Assembly (NCBI GenBank): GCA_964458185.1
Contig: CAYWFG010000012.1
Location: 1 to 64,000 of the forward strand
Reading direction: 5' to 3'
Length of the DNA stretch: 64,000 bases
Source: AB-137-C09 sp964458185
Lineage (GTDB): Bacteria > Pseudomonadota > Zetaproteobacteria > Mariprofundales > Mariprofundaceae
Position numbers and translations under genes: made by a program. This document shows, piece after piece, positions 62,702 to 64,000 of the stretch. Positions within the stretch are counted from its first letter, which is position 1. Each line of letters starts with the position of its first letter. Under the pieces are notes generated by a model. That model did not search any database, was not told the DNA's origin, and worked only from the letters and a program-made list of their open reading frames with translations.

Positions 62702-64000
62702 GTTGTTTACACTGTTGCAGCACTTTGGCATCACCTTGGGTTCGCTTGATATCACACCAACGTATTAAGGCTTGTTCATGGTCGGGGCGGATGGCTAAAA
62801 TACGTTGCAATGCCGTTTCTACACTCATACCGCGTGGTGCGCCTCTGGCTAGGCTGGCAAACATGGCATCAGCGATGGCAAAACCTGCCCAACGATTGTC
62901 AGGTGCGGCTTGATGCGCCAGCATGAATAAGCGCATGGCGTTGGGGGCTTGGTTGGTAGATGGTGGCGATAATTCGCTTAATTGCCCACGCATGATGAGC
63001 GATGTTGCTGCCCATGCGCGTTTGAATATTTTTTTATTCTGCGGCGGTATATGCCAATACACTATGGCGTTAGCTAGCGTTGGGCGTGTATGCAAAAGCT
63101 GCTGCAATACCACAGGCAAGGTGCTGTTACCGTAATGCATGCGTGGTAACATGTATTCAATCACGGGCCACCATTCATCTTGTAAACGACCTTTTATCTT
63201 CCCCTGCAAGATAGATTGGGCATTGCCTTGGTAACGGCTTAACCATGTCCAAACACGCTCGCCAGCTAAGGCTTGCTGTTGTGCGTTTGCATCCAGTGAT
63301 TGCCAAGCATGTACGATGCCCTCAGCCTTAGCATACGTCCCTTTATAACCCACCATGCCAAGACGAAAACCATCAATAAACATGGCATTATTGGGGTAAA
63401 CATGGGCAAAACTGCGCAATACCACTGCCAAGCTATTTGGGTCAAATTGATTCAATGCCAGCCATTGGCAAAACAAACCATCAGGGCGCAAATGGTCACG
63501 GGCGCGCTCAAATTGTTGCACCGATAATAATTGCCCACGCCCCACCAAATCAGGGTGAAACAAATCGCCCACAATCACATCATAATCATGCCCCGATGGC
63601 TGCATCAAAAAACGCCGTGCATCGTCTTGAATAATGGTGATGTGTTTGGCAACATCGTGATTCGATTCGGTGAAGTCATGCTTGGCTGCTTGAATAGCAC
63701 CTGCCGATAGCTCAACGGCTGTAATGTTTACATCAGCCCAAGCTAACGCTGCCGATGCCGTGATGCCTGTACCCAAACCAAGAAACAATACATCGTGTGC
63801 CACGCCATGCAACAACATAGGGAGTCGTGCCTCGTTGCGCTGAACTGCCACTGCCGTGGGGTTAGTGGAAGCATCAAGCCGTTGCAAATCAGCCAGTAAA
63901 ATACGTTCGCCACTGGGTTGTTTAATCACATGAGTGATGGACAATGCATCTTCGTAGACCATCAACGCTTCCGCCTGAGAAAATTCGCCCGACAATAACG
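62664..64000 (-). CDS. Spermidine-synthase-like methyltransferase-fold protein, N-terminus beyond window
   Basis: At least 443 residues are encoded and the frame stays open to the window edge, so the gene is truncated. The visible part has a SpeE-like Rossmann fold: VLFLGLGTGITASAALAWAD, TAVELSAGAIQAAKHDF, IIQDDARRFLM and DYDVIVGDLFHPD. A helical, possibly TPR-like tail follows (about 270-443). Similar proteins are often fused to an N-terminal membrane transporter-like domain. Whether it makes polyamines is doubtful without the full sequence. Confidence 0.8.
   Translation of the reverse strand, partial: LLSGEFSQAEALMVYEDALSITHVIKQPSGERILLADLQRLDASTNPTAVAVQRNEARLPMLLHGVAHDVLFLGLGTGITASAALAWADVNITAVELSAGAIQAAKHDFTESNHDVAKHITIIQDDARRFLMQPSGHDYDVIVGDLFHPDLVGRGQLLSVQQFERARDHLRPDGLFCQWLALNQFDPNSLAVVLRSFAHVYPNNAMFIDGFRLGMVGYKGTYAKAEGIVHAWQSLDANAQQQALAGERVWTWLSRYQGNAQSILQGKIKGRLQDEWWPVIEYMLPRMHYGNSTLPVVLQQLLHTRPTLANAIVYWHIPPQNKKIFKRAWAATSLIMRGQLSELSPPSTNQAPNAMRLFMLAHQAAPDNRWAGFAIADAMFASLARGAPRGMSVETALQRILAIRPDHEQALIRWCDIKRTQGDAKVLQQCKQRLHTINPYHTTW

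Overview
The window is a dense bacterial chromosome segment with about 60 protein genes, short intergenic gaps, and no tRNA, rRNA or CRISPR array that I could see. UbiA and UbiG (ubiquinone synthesis), System II cytochrome c maturation (ResB/ResC), the LPS genes rfaE2 and lptG, TonB, DNA gap sealing by an NAD ligase and several outer-membrane barrels point to a Gram-negative respiratory proteobacterium. Moderately AT-leaning composition, abundant c-type cytochrome machinery and a large surface-type haem protein would suit a Zetaproteobacterium (Mariprofundus/Ghiorsea-like) or a chemolithotrophic gammaproteobacterium. That placement is inference and needs a marker-gene search.

Layout. 1-318: repeat remnants. 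319-5098: a small outer-membrane barrel protein and a 1331-residue tri-haem lipoprotein with propeller-like flanks. 5211-9142: pstC-pstA-pstB-phoU without pstS. 9145-18609, minus strand: a TPMT-type methyltransferase, dapB, dnaJ, dnaK (with a sigma-32-type promoter), trmD-rimM-rpsP, a small secreted protein, pdxB, rfaE2, a BON lipoprotein and a cyclic-nucleotide-binding protein. 18825-25271, plus strand: resB-resC, galU, tsaB, a low-molecular-weight phosphatase, ubiG and a CinA N-terminal-type protein. 25255-29047, minus: fabI-aroC-slt. 29313-33414, plus: a CHASE2 Ser/Thr kinase, a PP2C phosphatase and a double-FHA protein. 33431-44583, minus: ppiD-membrane protein-lptG, a second complete pstS-C-A-B, mutY, a TonB-family protein, then a Gx/EetB-type membrane protein, a NusG-domain-II protein and a parvulin lipoprotein. 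44860-49486, plus: rplM-rpsI, a MITE-like element, cstA and an ABC exporter pair. 49481-57017, minus: a peptide-binding lipoprotein, an unknown protein, anmK, a WecA/MraY-like transferase, orn, a lysozyme-like protein and an outer-membrane protein. 57098-62633: hemH, gspG, ubiA (minus), uspA, tlpA and ligA. The window ends inside a spermidine-synthase-like gene.

How parts work together. Phosphate uptake is encoded twice, once with PhoU and once with its own PstS. Haem supply (hemH), haem attachment (resB/resC, a TlpA-type thioredoxin) and a tri-haem surface lipoprotein form a cytochrome theme. Kinase, phosphatase and phosphothreonine reader form a self-contained signalling cassette. Periplasmic folding (ppiD, parvulin lipoprotein), LPS assembly (rfaE2, lptG) and murein recycling (slt, anmK) form an envelope theme.

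Two families of short dispersed inverted-repeat elements are visible. One is about 156 bp with 19-bp terminal inverted repeats and an apparent 5-bp target duplication (45934-46089, with partial copies at 1-55 and near 111-123). The other is about 139 bp (42998-43136 and 54828-54965), and one of its ends now encodes the last residues of LigA.
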